Below, piece by piece: positions 43,685 through 56,500 of a DNA stretch of 64,000 bases (position 1 is the first letter of the stretch; each line of letters opens with the position of its first letter). Origin of the DNA: Moniliella sp. 'wahieum' (taxonomy: Eukaryota > Basidiomycota > Moniliellomycetes > Moniliellales > Moniliellaceae); assembly GCA_003971905.1 (NCBI GenBank), contig RSEE01000052.1:310001-374000 (forward strand), given 5' to 3'. The notes below the pieces were generated by a model. The model was not told where the DNA came from, did not search any database, and worked only from the letters and a program-made list of their open reading frames with translations. The position numbers were made by a program, and so were the translations under genes.

Positions 43685-46484
43685 ATGTACGCTGCTGTCC
43701 TTTCGGGCGATGCAACGCCAGGCGACGTGACCCCCACGCGAGAAACGCCATCGGCCCCGTGGACCATGCCAGGTGCTGCATCCCCACCCGATGAGGACAG
43801 TTTCCCTGAGCTGTCCAGCTCCGCCGCAAGCGCCCATTCTCATGCAGCCATGATGCTGTCTCACCTGTCCCCTCAGGAGAGAAACCGAGACTTGGAGATG
43901 AGTGTCGAAGGCCCTGTTCCGGCCCCTCACTTGTTTGGCCATCAAAGCGCCCCCACCCGCCACCTGTTGGAAGAAGAACTCGCCGAGAATAACTACGACA
44001 ACGAGGTGGCAGACGAACATTGGGGCATGAGTCGCTCGTCGTATTCCCTTGTCGGGGGTGAGAAGGACGAAGAAGGGGACAATTATGAACCTTCTGTCAG
44101 TTCCTCTAAAGACGGGAAAGGCGAGTTTGCAGCGTCTCCTGCGGATGCGGCTGCTCGCCTAGCCAGCTTAGGCACAGGCGCGGCCGACGGCCACTCCTCC
44201 GTCCCTGCCCCTATTTCGTCGGAACTGGCGGAGCTCTACACCAGCTTACAACAGTGCCTCGAGCTTCGGGACAAGTATATGCTGGCTTCTCATCAGGCTC
44301 ACTGGGAGGAGAATCCAAAGAATTGGGACGCTGAATATGTGGAGGAATTCAATGCCCAGCCAGGGGCGGGCAAGGCCAACCAGGACTACAAGAAGGAGAA
44401 AGAAGTATATGTTGATGGTTGTTCTCTTGCGTACTCGCCCGATGACGATTATTGGTCCGACGGCTCCGGGGACAAGCCCGCTCTCAAACCGTGGAGAATC
44501 TATCCCGCCCCACCCCGACCTCACTGGGAAAACTTCCACCCTGCTCCAGCTTCCTCCTTTGTTGTTCGTCCCACAGCGGTCAATCCCCTTCCTCCCGCCA
44601 TCGCTCCCGCTTCCCCGGCCAACGCCAACGCCGCGAGCCAGCTACTCACTGCCACTGGTAGCGTACCTGGCAAGTTCGACATGAAGTTCATGCGCTTCCC
44701 TACCAAGCACACCCGCCAAGGAAGGCCGATTACATTCCGAAGGGTGGACGGGGTATTCCAGGTGTTTGATGAACAGGCTCCCGAGTCGGTCGGCAAGGAG
44801 GCCAAACCACTTTTTGCAGCGATCACCATGCGGCAATACTACAAGGATCTGGATTTTCTCTTAAACATTGTTGCGGATGGTCCAACCCGCTCTTTTGCTT
44901 GGCGCAGGCTCAAGTACCTTGAAGCCAAGTGGAACTTGTACACTCTCTTGAACGAGTATCGCGAGTTGGATGGGATGAAGAAAGTTCCCCACCGTGACTT
45001 CTACAATGTGCGCAAGGTCGACACGCATATTCACCACTCAGCCTCGATGAACCAGAAGCACCTACTCCGGTTCATCAAAGCCAAGATCAAGCGTCATCCG
45101 GACGATGTGGTCATCTTCCGTGATGGTCACAAACTCACTTTGGAACAAGTGTTCGAGTCGCTTGGTCTGACGGCGTACGATCTTTCGATTGACACTTTGG
45201 ACATGCATGCCCACCAGGACGCTTTCCACCGCTTTGACAAATTCAACCTCAAGTACAACCCCCTCGGCGAGTCGCGTCTTCGTGAGATCTTTCTCAAAAC
45301 CGACAACTTGATTCATGGCCGCTACCTTGCGGAGATCACCAAGGAGCTAATGGCGGATCTCGAGGCCTCCAAGTATCAGATGACAGAATACCGCCTCTCC
45401 ATTTATGGCCGCAACAAGGAGGAATGGAACAAACTTGCTGCCTGGGTTGTGGACAATGATCTGTTTTCCCCAAATGTGCGTTGGCTAATCCAAGTCCCAC
45501 GCTTGTATGATGTCTACAAGGCCAACGGGACGGTGGACAACTTTGATGATGTGATCGACAGTATGTGCCCATCTGAATTCTTGGGAACGTTCACGAAACC
45601 TGACTGGGATTTCTACAGATGTCTTTGGGCCGCTTTGAGGCGACACATGACCCCTCTGCTTACCCCAAGTTGCATGTCTTTCTCCAACGTGTGGTCGGGT
45701 TTGATTTGGTTGATGATGAGTCCAAGCCGGAGCGCAGGGTCCATAACAAGTTCCCCGTCCGTCGGAGTGGGACGGACTGTCCTCTCCGCCATACTCCTAC
45801 TGGGCCTACTTTATGTACGCCAACATCTCCACCCTCAACCAGTGGCGCCACATGCGTGGGTATAGTACGTTTTGCGTTCCCCTTTTTTGCGTCGACCGTG
45901 TCAAGTACTGACGGCGAGCAGATACGTTTGTACTGCGCCCCCATGCTGGGGAGGCGGGCGACCCGGACCACTTGGCCGCGACCTTCCTGACCTCACAATC
46001 GATTTCGCATGGCATCCAGCTGCGCAAGGTACCGACGCTACAGTACCTCTACTACCTCAAGCAAATTGGGTTGGCCATGTCGCCGCTGTCGAACAATGCG
46101 TTGTTCCTCTCGTACGAACGGAACCCGTTCCCCACTTTCCTCAAGCTGGGGATGAACGTGTCCCTGTCGACGGACGACCCATTGCAGTTCCATCTATCCA
46201 AAGAGCCGTTGCTGGAAGAGTACAGCGTCGCAACGCAGATTTACAAACTGCGTGCGTCGGACATGTGCGAGTTGGCGCGCAACTCAGTGCTGCAGTCGGG
46301 CTGGGAGATGGAGATCAAACGTCATTGGTTGGGCAACAAGTTTTACCTCCCAGGCCCACGCGGGAACGTGGTGTCCAAATCCAACATCCCATCCATTCGC
46401 CTCCGCTTCCGCGAACAAACGTTGCGCGAGGAACTGGATTTGGTCTGGTCGTCGGGACACGACGTTACCCAAGCCCGGCACTAA
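43685..46484 (+). CDS. AMD1: AMP deaminase
   Basis: This cytosolic enzyme hydrolyses AMP to IMP and ammonia in purine-nucleotide balance. The start [13 protein letters not shown] leads an acidic, Ser-rich N-terminus, then [12 protein letters not shown]. Catalytic-domain motifs are [20 protein letters not shown] (metal-binding H-x-H), [77 protein letters not shown] and [11 protein letters not shown] (metal Asp pair). Introns are 45561-45618 (58 nt; donor GTATGT, branch CTGAC) and 45865-45921 (57 nt; donor GTACGT, branch ACTGAC). Both restore conserved sequence across the junction. Two apparent frameshifts lie at about 45632 and between 45740 and 45780. Spliced length is about 895 residues, typical for fungal AMPD with its variable N-terminus. 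The stop is TAA at 46482-46484. Confidence 0.97.
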
Positions 46485-47869
46485 AGCTTGGTCAGAGATG
46501 CCCCAGGCTGCTTCGATACTGTGTTCACTGCACTCCTGTAGCGTATCGGTACACCTTCGATCTCTGAAAATAAGCCATCGTCGATACTATGGTGGCGAAC
46601 AACACCATGGGGAATTAATGTTTGTCGTGTACTCCCATTAAACTACCTAGGTAATAAGCCAACTAAACAGTACACCGACAGCTCCTGTGCGTGCACTCCT
46701 TTGCTTCTACCAAAATAGATGTACAGCCCTCCTTTTGGCGCCCCGCTCTGCGCCATCCGATAGTGGAGGGGGGGTTGGAGTTTTTAGTTCCGCGTGCGCT
46801 CTGACGGGTTGGAGGGAGGCATAATGGAGGTTAATAAGAACAAAGGAATGCAGAGCCTGAGTCTAGGCCAGTGCTACCGCGGGTCGTACACCTCCTCTTC
46901 TCCCAACTTTGGGTCGCGGGCATGGAACTGGGGATGGGGACACGTCGAGGAAGTGAATCAAATTTCAAACCTGAGTTTGACTGGTGTTGAACGTTCAAGT
47001 TTCAAGTTGAACGTTGAAGTTCAACGTCCAAGGACAGTTAAGCTGCGCGTCGACGCGGCACATGGCTGGCTGGGGCGTACGATGGTTCGACGTTCGAAGA
47101 TATGGATGACAATTGACTGACTGCTTTGCGCCATCGGAAAGAGGAGCGAGGCCATCCATGTCATCAGCGTCGACAGTACGATGCTCATGCACATGCGAGC
47201 TGTGTGTGTGACTTACTGTGCGTCTCAAGGCTATCTATGCACTATGCTTGAAGGTGGCGGGCAGGGCGAGGATGATCGATGACGTAGTATGCTTTTTTGA
47301 GCGAGGGCGAACCACCACTGGAGACTAGTAGAGTTCTGGCCCCAGAAGGTGCATCTTATGATTGGACAGAGAGCCATGGCCGTCCACTGTTGCTGTGGTG
47401 ACAGTGTGGTGGTGAGTAGGCATTGCATCCAATATTCGCCAGGTGCGCTTCTCCAAGTAAACGTGTGTCATGTGCGGCGGCCTGGCTAGTTTACTCGGAG
47501 ACGAGCTGGGGCAAGAGTGCTGTGGAATTGCCCTATCCCGGAGTCAATCACATTGAAGAGCCAACTGTGGGGGCGACGCGGCGACGGACCGACACAGGAG
47601 TGTTGGAAGAGCTAAAGCCCGCAAGCCACAGACCCTCAACAAGGGGCTACTCAAAGTAGCCGTGAGACGCCGAGAGCTTGGTCCTACGCGACGCCGCGCT
47701 GAGGCAGAACTCAGCGTGCGCAGCTCAGCTGACCACTCCGCTTGCAAGATGTGTAACATGACGTACCCGCAGCTGCCAGCCCTGGGCTGATGAACAATTG
47801 TGACAGAGTGAGGTGGCCGCCGATTAATTCCCCCGCCCACTCGTCCTTGTCCCTTCCTCCACCTGGACG
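46485..47869. other. Intergenic AMD1-IML2
   Basis: No gene is supported. The most striking element is at 46988-47033, alternating GAACGTTCAAG, TTCAAGTTGAACG and TTGAAGTTCAACG, a set of overlapping inverted repeats around AACGTT. Confidence 0.5.
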
Positions 47870-50800
47870 ATGGCAGGCGAGTCCCCCAACAAGCGCGGCG
47901 TCCGCACCCTCTGGCGCCGGCTCAGCGTCAAGCCCTCGCGCGAAAAGGGGCTGGACGTGCCCGCGTCGATGCTCAGCTCCCCGCCCTCTCTCTCGTCAGC
48001 ACCCCCGCCAGCACTCCGGCCCCGCTGACCCCGTCGCCGCTGTCCCCGTCGCCCCTCTCCCCGCCACAGCCGCAGGCCGCCTCCTCGCCTGCATCCATCC
48101 GCCATAGCCGGGTCTCCTCTGCAGACCACCGCACCCCAGCTCCCGCCCCCATCCAAGCCCCCTTGCTGAGCTGGAGCCTGAGCTGAAGCCTGAGCTGAAG
48201 CCTGAGCTGGAGCCGGAGCCGGAGCCTCAGCCTCAGCTACCCCCTTTGGTCGCGTCTCCGCTCGCACCTGCACAGGGCCGGCGCTCGAGTGCGCTCGTCT
48301 CGCCCTCTCGCACTGTGTCTCCCCCGCCCTCTCGGCACAGCGGCGGCTGGACTACAAGAAGCAAGCCCAAGAGGAGTTCAATGCGCTTCGCCGCCGCCCA
48401 CCCCGGTCTACGCCTCCCCCCAGTAATATCGAGCCAGCCGGAGCAGCACCAGCATCGGCACCGGCACCGGCACCGGCACCCGCCTCCCTCCCGCCTCCCT
48501 CCCGCCTCCCCTCCCGCCTCCCCTCCCGCCTCCCCTCCCGCCTCCCCTCCCGCCCACATCCCTCGTTCCAGCACCGGCGCTAGCTCCCTCTCCAAGGCGA
48601 CAGCTTCTACTCTGCGTCTTCTTCACCCCCCAGACTTGCTCGGCGAGCTGTGCCGGCTGTGCCGGCTCCCCAATCCACCCTCCCCCCCACAGCTGAGTTT
48701 ATCCCGCTCGGCAGCGCTATTGCGCCCCGTTCCTCCTCCCTGCCCCGATGCAGGAGATGGAGGCGCACGATGACCCACTCCAAGGGCTGTCTCTCCGCAA
48801 CGGCTGCCTTCTTCCCCCAAGCGGTACTCTGCACGGGTTTCCTCACCCACCAGGTCAGATGAGAAGGAGCACCATACCACCGCGCACCATGCCAAGGAGC
48901 ACCATGTCCACGCCAAGCTTCATGCACGACACGAGCGCGCGCGTGCGCAGGCGGCGTATGCACGAGGCAAGGCGAAACGGGTGCAGCAGCTGAGCGCTGA
49001 GAAAGTGATGCAGTCCGATGCCGAGCTGCGAGAAGACATCCGCCTCGTCCGCCACGCCCTCAGCTTGTTTTTCAATTCAGAGTTGATGAGTCGGAACGCA
49101 TCCTCCAGTCCCAAGCAGACCAGAAGATGTACTTTGGCCTGGGAGAAGCGTTTGTCGTTTTCCTCAAGGGTGTATGGTACGTATTCTATCTACCCCCACT
49201 TCTCCCCCTCCCTCGGATTGTGAATGAGGAAAAACGGAGAGGACGCGATGTTGATTCGAAGGTAGGGATTTGAGGAGGAGGATGTACAGGAAGCATTATC
49301 ACATGTAAGGACACAATGCATATTGTTCAGCTCGTGCGCCGCGGCACCTCGCATCAAGGTGTGACGGGGAGCGTGACCGGTGGCCTAACGTCGAGGCAGG
49401 TTTGTGTTGAACGGGGGCAGTGGCGTGCGTGCCAGCTCGCTGAAGCATATGAGCCAGGTGCAACGGCATGCTGAGCTGATTCATGCCGAGATTCTGCTTG
49501 CGCTCGGTGCTCTCGATCCTCAGCTCGGGGGACGTGGGGCCTGATGAGCGAAACACTGAATCTTCGGTCGGTGTACGCGAGCTACCGGTCGCTGCTCAAG
49601 TTCCTTGAGCAAGCAGATGAAGCGGCAAAGCACGGACACGGGACGCGGGCGGAGCGAACCGGGGTAGACGAAGATTTCCGCTCGGGGGTCTACCTCGGCA
49701 ACGGTCTGTTAAGCATGCTCCTCGGCATGCTACCAGGCAAAGTGCTCAAGGCCATGGAGGTGGTGGGGTACACGGGGGATTGCCTTGAAGGTCTTCGCCT
49801 GCTTGGCCTTGCCGGCGGCTGGAAATCCACACCGGAGGATTCGGCTCAGAGTGTGAACTGGGACCTGAGTACATTGGACCCCAAAGCTGGCATTTCCGCT
49901 GAAGACGACGGGATTCGGCGCATGTTGACGGATCAGCTGCTGTGTGCGTATCACCTGATTTTCTCCAACTATGCGCCCTTGCCTGGGCTGGACTTGCCTT
50001 TGGCTCGCCGTATCGTTGCGTTCAACCTGCAGCGCTTCCCCTACGGGTTTTTCCCGCGCTACTTTGTCGCGCGCCTGCGCTTGGCCCAGGCCCAGCCTAA
50101 GCAAGCCATCGGGGCTTTGCAAAGTACATTGGAGGTGCAAGATCGGTACAGTTCCAGCACATGATCCTGTGGGACCTATGTCTTTCCCACCTTTGTCTGG
50201 CCGAATGGGACGAAGCGCTGCCGATTTTCAAGCAGCTGCGTTCCCAGACCAACTGGTCCAAGGCAGGCTACAACTACTCAGTCGCAGTGTGCATGTACGA
50301 GTCCTTCACTGCCTCCCACCCGGACGAAGCGACAAGCGACAACATCTCAAGGTCATGGCGGCTACACCCGACTACAGCAAGAAATTGGCGGGCAAGTCGG
50401 TACCGCTGGATAAGTTTGTGGTGCGCAAGGCAGAGCAGTTTGTGCGGCGCGGGGGGCAGTTGCTCTTGCCTGGGATGGAACTGCAGTACATTTGCAAACC
50501 TTCAAGCACACGCCTGTTGCGACGTTCCAAGAGTACACCTTCCCGTCCTCGACCGTGCGATGGCCCATGTGCAGGCGCACCAGAACGACCCGTCGCGCTA
50601 CCCTGGGGTGGCACCGAATCACCCGAACAAGCGCACCTGGACGATCTGGCGCTGGTGTTGTTCCTGCGTGGGGTGAGTCTAAGCATGACCTCTGGCCGCT
50701 GCCCGGGACGGTGGTGGAAGCTTCAGAGCCAGCCCGGTTCCCCTTTCGCTCCGAGGCGGAGGAGATGCGTGCGGGGGACGAGTGGAGTCGCTGTTGCAGC

Positions 50801-51034
50801 GTGTGGTGGCGCTGGGACCAAGCTTGACGATCCGTACCTGATGTACTATGCGACGTTTGAGCTGGGCAATATGTATGCGGCGCAGGGTCTGCTGGACCAG
50901 GCGGGGAGCAGTTCGACTTGGTGATCAGCGGCAAGAATTTGGGCGACAAGCGAAGGGGCAAGTACTCGCTCCAGACCAGCTGCATGGTCCGTTCTAATGG
51001 CGCGCTGAGCCAGCTCAAGCAACGCCAAAAGTAA
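47870..51034 (+). CDS. IML2: IML2/TTC39-family TPR-like protein
   Basis: Yeast Iml2 is linked to lipid-droplet and inclusion-body clearance; TTC39 proteins are the animal relatives. MAGESPNKRGVRTLWRRL opens a long Pro/Ser-rich N-terminus whose frame is lost in a CTCCCGCC minisatellite (48481-48553). The conserved part begins DIRLVRHALSLFFNSE, DQKMYFGLGEAFVVFLKGVW and, after an intron at 49177-49399 (donor GTACGT, branch CCTAAC), FVLNGGSGVRASSLKHMSQ. Then come LNLRSVYASYRSLLKFLEQ, FRSGVYLGNGLLSMLLGMLP with KVLKAMEVVGYTGD (the family hallmark), FNLQRFPYGFFPRYFVARL, MILWDLCLSHLCLAEWDEAL, WSKAGYNYSVAVCMY, and the tail DDPYLMYYATFELGNMYAAQ, ending SQLKQRQK and TAA 51032-51034. Many frameshifts occur. 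The identity rests on the ordered motifs. Confidence 0.87.
48481..48553. repeat. C-rich minisatellite inside the IML2 N-terminus
   Basis: About six copies of a 9-13-bp CTCCCCTCCCGCC unit, preceded by CACCGG hexamers (about 48453-48480). Frame in this stretch cannot be trusted. Confidence 0.85.
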
Positions 51035-51744
51035 CCTTAGCCGCCGTCCCGGCGCTCGTGTCGTTGGCACTCCTTGCACCCGCCCGCCTGTTCATGGCAT
51101 TCTCTGTCCTCTCATCGATCCTCAGTCTCGCATCCAGTGCCCTCTCACCCCGATTGCCCGTGGCCATGGGCACGGCAATCCAACGTACACTATTGTCCAA
51201 ACAGCGTCTGCGACAGACAGGATGACAGGAGAGAAGGTGGAGTAGATGCCTGTCAGTATACTAGCACGCACATTCGATCTGTGGACTGCGGCTCAGCGTC
51301 AACCAACCTTCAACGCGAACGGCAGTTGCAAGTCTACCACAGGCACCTCGTAGATCCGTAAACGACGCTTCAATGGACTTCCAGGTTTCCACTCCCGGCA
51401 GACGACTCAGTGCTCAATACCAATGCTTGGTCTGCGCGTTGACGACGCTTGCTATATCACACATGTGTCCTTTTTTCGCCTGGCATCTTCCCCCACGCGA
51501 TGTTGCCCCTTCTGTTGGTAACCGACCGAGATGGGCAATATCCAAGTAACCACATAACCCCAAATTTTGGTGTGGTCGGCACGGGAAGGCGCCTTGAGCA
51601 CCTATGTGTCTGTCCAACGTACTCACGCTGCCTCCCCCTTTTGGCTCCAAAGCAATGCCATTAAAAAAGGACATGAGGGCGGAAGAAACGATAGGGAGGG
51701 AACGGAAAAAATAAGACAGAGATGCTCGACAGGACGCTTACGCG
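51035..51744. other. Convergent IML2/PLC 3' region
   Basis: 3' flanks of two convergent genes. No additional gene is supported. Confidence 0.5.
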
Positions 51745-53144
51745 TTACGGGACAAAGTTGCTTTGGAACAGCAGTTGAACCAGATCCGGCTCGTGCTCAT
51801 AAAAGTCCAGGACAAAAGTGGCCATCAGCCGAGGCAATGTCGCCTGGTGGTGTGTTTTGCCACCGGTGGCCTGGGACAAATGCAAGTCCGCCACATAGTC
51901 CCGCAGACGCGCATTGAGGCCTTGTACCACATGGCCCCGTTGGCTGCGTAGGGAGGCAAGGCGAGCGGTAGGGAAGCTACTGATACAAAGTTCAACCCCA
52001 GTGTGGCGGGGTCCGAGCCAACCTGGTTCAAGAGGGACTTGATCAACTCAAACTTTTCACCCAACCCACCCATGGTGCCGATCCATACCAGTCCTGGGTG
52101 ACCACCTTCTGCCCACTGGGAAGATCGTAGGAGAAGATTTCTTTGGACGAGTTGGGCCAAATGAGGGGATGGATCCACCCGGTTGGTCGCCGACGATCCA
52201 TACCGAGAAATGAGGATCAGTTTGCCCCGTGCTTCGCCCAGGGTGGGTACCTTGGTCTCTAAGAACCACTTGGACTTGTTGGGCGCCAGGTACACCTGTT
52301 CAAAACACTCTTGCATCACCCGCGCATCCGCCTCGGGTTTCATCGAACAAAAACGCACTCCCCCTTGCCCGGTCCAGCAAGGAACGCATACCCTTCTCCA
52401 GCGCCTCGCCCAGTTCAATCTTTGATCCTGGATTCCGTGGTAGGCATGAGCTTCTGTTCCTTGGGGGCGACCTGCGCGTCATCACCGCCCCCGGGCGGTT
52501 TCGCAGTCACACGCACGTCGAGGAAGCGGATACCGTCCTGGAGCTGCTTGGTCACCGTCGCTCCGGACGACTGGCAAGCGGAGATGGGGTAGCCAACACG
52601 CGAAAGAGACTCGTGGGTGCCCGGAAGGCAGAGCGCACTAAGCGGCGTCGCGTCGGGCAGCTGTGCCATCCAAGCGGCGGAATGGACCTGGTTAAAAAGG
52701 AGGACGTGCACCTCGAGGGACTCGCCAAGCCCGGGACGCGTCTGCACCGCAAACACTTGGGGCGTCGCCGTCTTGGTCTCGACTTGCATCCATTCATGTT
52801 GGCCGTTGGCAGGGGCCGCATTGTTGAACCACTTGGCCTGCGCCTTGGTCTCCAGCTGCAGCACCGTCACCCCATGCGGGCCTGAGACGGAGACCTCGGC
52901 CACCACCCCCTCGGCAGCCTTGGAGTCGGGGCTGAGCTCGATCTGGGAGGTGGCAGGCGAGCGAGGCGGCGGGCTGGCCGGCGCCAGCAAGGGTGACGAT
53001 GAGCGGGTGGGCGGTGCGGTTGTGGAAGACGAGCGGGATGGCGTGCGGGTGGGAGTCGGCGGGGCGGGCGTGGAAGGCATGGCCGGAGCCAGAGCCGGTG
53101 TCGGAGTGGACGGAGCCAATGCCGCCAGGGATGGTGCTCGACAT
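51745..53144 (-). CDS. PI-PLC X-domain protein
   Basis: This is a phosphatidylinositol-specific phospholipase C X-box protein of the short PLCXD/bacterial type. ATG at 53144 gives MSSTIPGGIGSVHSDT, then a beta-rich N-domain (IPLVFHNRTAHPLIVTL, VAEVSVSGPHGVTVLQLETK, VHVLLFNQVHSAAWMAQLP). The catalytic domain follows with LSALCLPGTHESLSRVGYPI (first catalytic His), CQSSGATVTKQLQDGIRFLDVRV, then YHGIQDQ (second His, in a shifted frame) and ELGEALEKGMRSLLD. The end has FEQVYLAPNKSKWFLETKVP, TLGEARGKLILISRYG, LNFVSVASLPLALPPY and VLDFYEHEPDLVQLLFQSN. Both histidines survive, so activity is plausible. At least three frameshifts occur. No Y or C2 domain is present, so it is not a canonical signalling PLC. 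It lacks a clear signal peptide. The stop is TAA at 51747-51745. Confidence 0.9.
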
Positions 53145-53569
53145 GGAGGGCGGTGGGGGTGGGGGTGGGGGGGGCGGCGCACGGGCCGGTGGGGGGGGAT
53201 GTGCACCCGGAGGCTGTGTGCGTGGTCCGTGCGCCGGGCACTAACGTGCGGGACGGCTCTGGGCGGGAGGCTTTGTGGCTGCTGGCGTTACTAGTTACTG
53301 GCCGTCGCGAGTAAGCGCTTACCCTAACGCCCAGTTGAAACATTCAGTCTGCCAGTTGAACGTTGCAAGGGGCAGCCCTGAAATTTCAGGGCCACGTCGA
53401 GGCGCCGGCCAGACAAAGCAGCGCCGCTGGCCTCGTCCGCTGCCAGCCTCACCAGTCACTAGTCACACGCCGCATCGGCCTCATCGTCGCGCCGGCGGAG
53501 CATGCAGGCTGGCCGCCGATCGCTGATCCCGCCAACCGCCTCCCGCGCTGCTCCGCCATCCCCCCGGCG
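53145..53569. promoter_or_regulatory. Divergent PLC/HMT1 promoter region
   Basis: 425 bp between divergent start codons. GT-rich near the PLC start, with CAGTTGAA(A)C words repeated at 53330-53365. No TATA box is identified. Confidence 0.4.
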
Positions 53570-56500
53570 ATGGAGCCCATGCTCGCTGTGTCCGCCAGCG
53601 GCTCGGCCTGCTCTTCCGCGTGCGCGCCGCACAGGCCCTCCTGCTGCTCGCCACCGTCTTCGCCACGTGTGTGCGCGTGCCCCTGCGGCGGTTGGCACAT
53701 GCTGTATGTGCATCCTGCCTCACCCGCTTCGCCAGCGTTCCCGTCCCTGTTGACGCCGAGTCTCATGCCCAGATCGCAGCTTCTGTCTCCCGGAGAGCTC
53801 CCAATCCGCCCTGGCCTCCTCCTCCTCCGCCGCTGCTGCCCCCCCGCCGGCACTGGTCTCGACGCCGCCCCAGGCCCGATCCCGGTCATTGTCCTCGTTC
53901 GCAGCCGCCGCCGAGTCTGGACGCTGGTCGCCCTTCTCGTTGTGGCCACAAGCTATGTCAATCAGGCGCCCTTGTGGTGCTCCGTGCCATTTTCCCCTTT
54001 GGCAACACGCGGGTCTGGCAGCCGGACTTGCCTCTGTGGCATGCGCTCGACCTCCAAGCATGGGGGGGCGCCTTGGCCTCAGTCACCACGGCACTGGCCA
54101 TTCTTTTCGAGGAGCGTACTCGTCACTGCCAAGGGGATTATGGGCGCGGCAAAGTCGTCGTTGGGGCGTTGGGGGCATGGTAACTGACGCGATCCTCTTC
54201 ATTGCCCTTCTCTCCGCTCGTGCATCCCCCAGCGACCCAAAGGACCCCGAAGACACGTTGGAGTGGGCTGTCCCCCAATTGGTCCTGCTTGCCATCCGCT
54301 TCCTGCTCGTCTACCCTATGTATTGCTTCTTGTCGCGTGACAGAGTCGACTTTGTGCCTGCAGCTGAAGCCGCTGCCAACGCAGACATTGAGGAGCCCAC
54401 CGAGGGCGATGTTTTTACCACCCCAGGCTTTAAATCCAGGGTACGGGGCGGCTGGTTCTTCGTCCCAAGTCCCAGACAACAAGGCCGACGCTGCACCTCC
54501 CCTCAACTTTCCTCCAAGCCACCTTCCTCACACGTATTTTCAAACGGCTCTGGAAACTATTTCCGTATCTGTGGCCCAAGGAGCTGCGGTTGCAACTCTA
54601 TGTCGGTCTCTCGATCCTCATGCTTCTCTTCAACCGAGTAATCAACTTCTACACTCCCCTTGCGTATTGTGGGAGAACTGAGTGGGGCGACATCAATCCC
54701 ATGGACTGCTATCACCACCTATGTGGCATTGCGCCTGACCCAGTCGACCATGCTGTTTGTCCAGCGGATCCCCTGGTTTAGTCTTGGGGTTCACACCTCC
54801 TATCAACTCGGTATCCTTGCTTTTGATCACATTATGCAGCTCCCCATGAGCTTTCATGCGCACCGCAATACGGGCGAACTGCTCCGTGTGCTTGATCGTG
54901 GATCGGCTATTGATGATCTCTTCCGAAGACTGATGTACGATGGTGTCCCGATCATCCTAGATATCGGGGTCGCGGTGGCGTGGTGCGCTCACGTTTACTC
55001 TATTGGCGTCAGTGCTGTTTTGCTTCTTGTCACGGCGTGCAACATTATTGTCAGTGTCAAGATGTCGTCCTGGCGCGCTGGGCTACGACGCGAGATGAAC
55101 AGCCTCGACAGCAAAGCTCGTTCAATCCACACCGACGCACTTCTCTGCTGGCACACGGTAGCCACCTTTGCCAACGAACCGTATGAATCGCGTCGATATG
55201 GCTCAGCATTGTCGCTACCTCCAATCACAGCGGATCGTGACCTTGTCCCTCGGCCTCCTCAACTGGGTCCAGCAGTGCATTCTCTGCTCTGGCATGTTGA
55301 TTACCTACCTCATTGTCGCCCACACTGTTGTGCAAGGTAAAGCGACCCCAGCCCAGTTTGTCCAGTTCACGGCGTACCTCGTTCAACTCTATACACCAAT
55401 TACCTCCTCCATGGCCTACTATACGGCGGCGCAGCAAAACATGACCGATTCGGAAAAGCTGTTGGATCTGTTGGCGCTGAACTCGGATGTGGGGGACGTA
55501 CCGGGGGCCAAGGATCTGGTCGTGACAGACGGGGTGATTGAATTTCGTGATGTGTACTTCACCTATCCACGCCCCCTGGGTCTGACGAGAGTCACGTTGA
55601 ACAAATCTATGCCTTGGAAGGGCTCAACTTGACCCTTCCCGCCCACTCTGCTTGCGGGCTTGCGGGGCCATCGGGTTCGGGAAAGTCGACAATCATGCGT
55701 TTGCTTCTACGTTTCTATCACCCTCAACGTGGCCAAATCTTGATTGATGGTCAGGACATCCGCAACGTCACTCTTCGCTCGCTCCGTCAAGCCTGGGGTG
55801 TGGTGCAACAAGACCCGTCTCTGTTCAACGCGACCATCCTGCAGAACATTTCCTACGGCCGGCCAGGGGCCTCGGTCGAGGAGGTGATCGCAGCTGCTCG
55901 GCACGCGCAGATCTGGGATCGAATCGCGCGTTTCCCCGCTGGGCTCGATACGGTCGTTGGGGAGCGGGGAGTTCGATTGTCCGGAGGCGAGATTCAACGA
56001 GTCGCATTGGCTCGTGCTTTCTTACGGAATGCGCCCCTTCTTATGCTGGATGAAGCATCCAGTTCGCTCGACTCTGCGACGGAGAAGCAACTGCAATATG
56101 CACTGCACACTTTACTGCAGGGCCGCACTTCCTTTCTATTGCCCACCGTCTGTCAACAACGATCAACTCGAACGTGATCTTCTTCATTAAGGATGGCCGC
56201 AAGGTCGAGCAAGGCTCGCATGAGGAACTGCTGGCTATGGAAGACGGGGAATACAGACGCATGTGGCTCAAGCAAGTCCTCACTGAGCGACAACAACAAG
56301 ATTTGGACCAAAAGAGCAAGGGCAAATCTTCGACTCGATCAGAACAGAGTTTGATTCCTTCGGACCCAGGCTCTTCGCCCCCGGCTTCATCTGCCCTTGC
56401 CCAAGGTCCGTCTTCACCAGTACCTTTACCCCTCGCTAGGGCTGCAGAGATGTCCTCTTCGCCTGGGGCACGGCAAGTTCGCCCCTGGAAGGTCCGGAGG

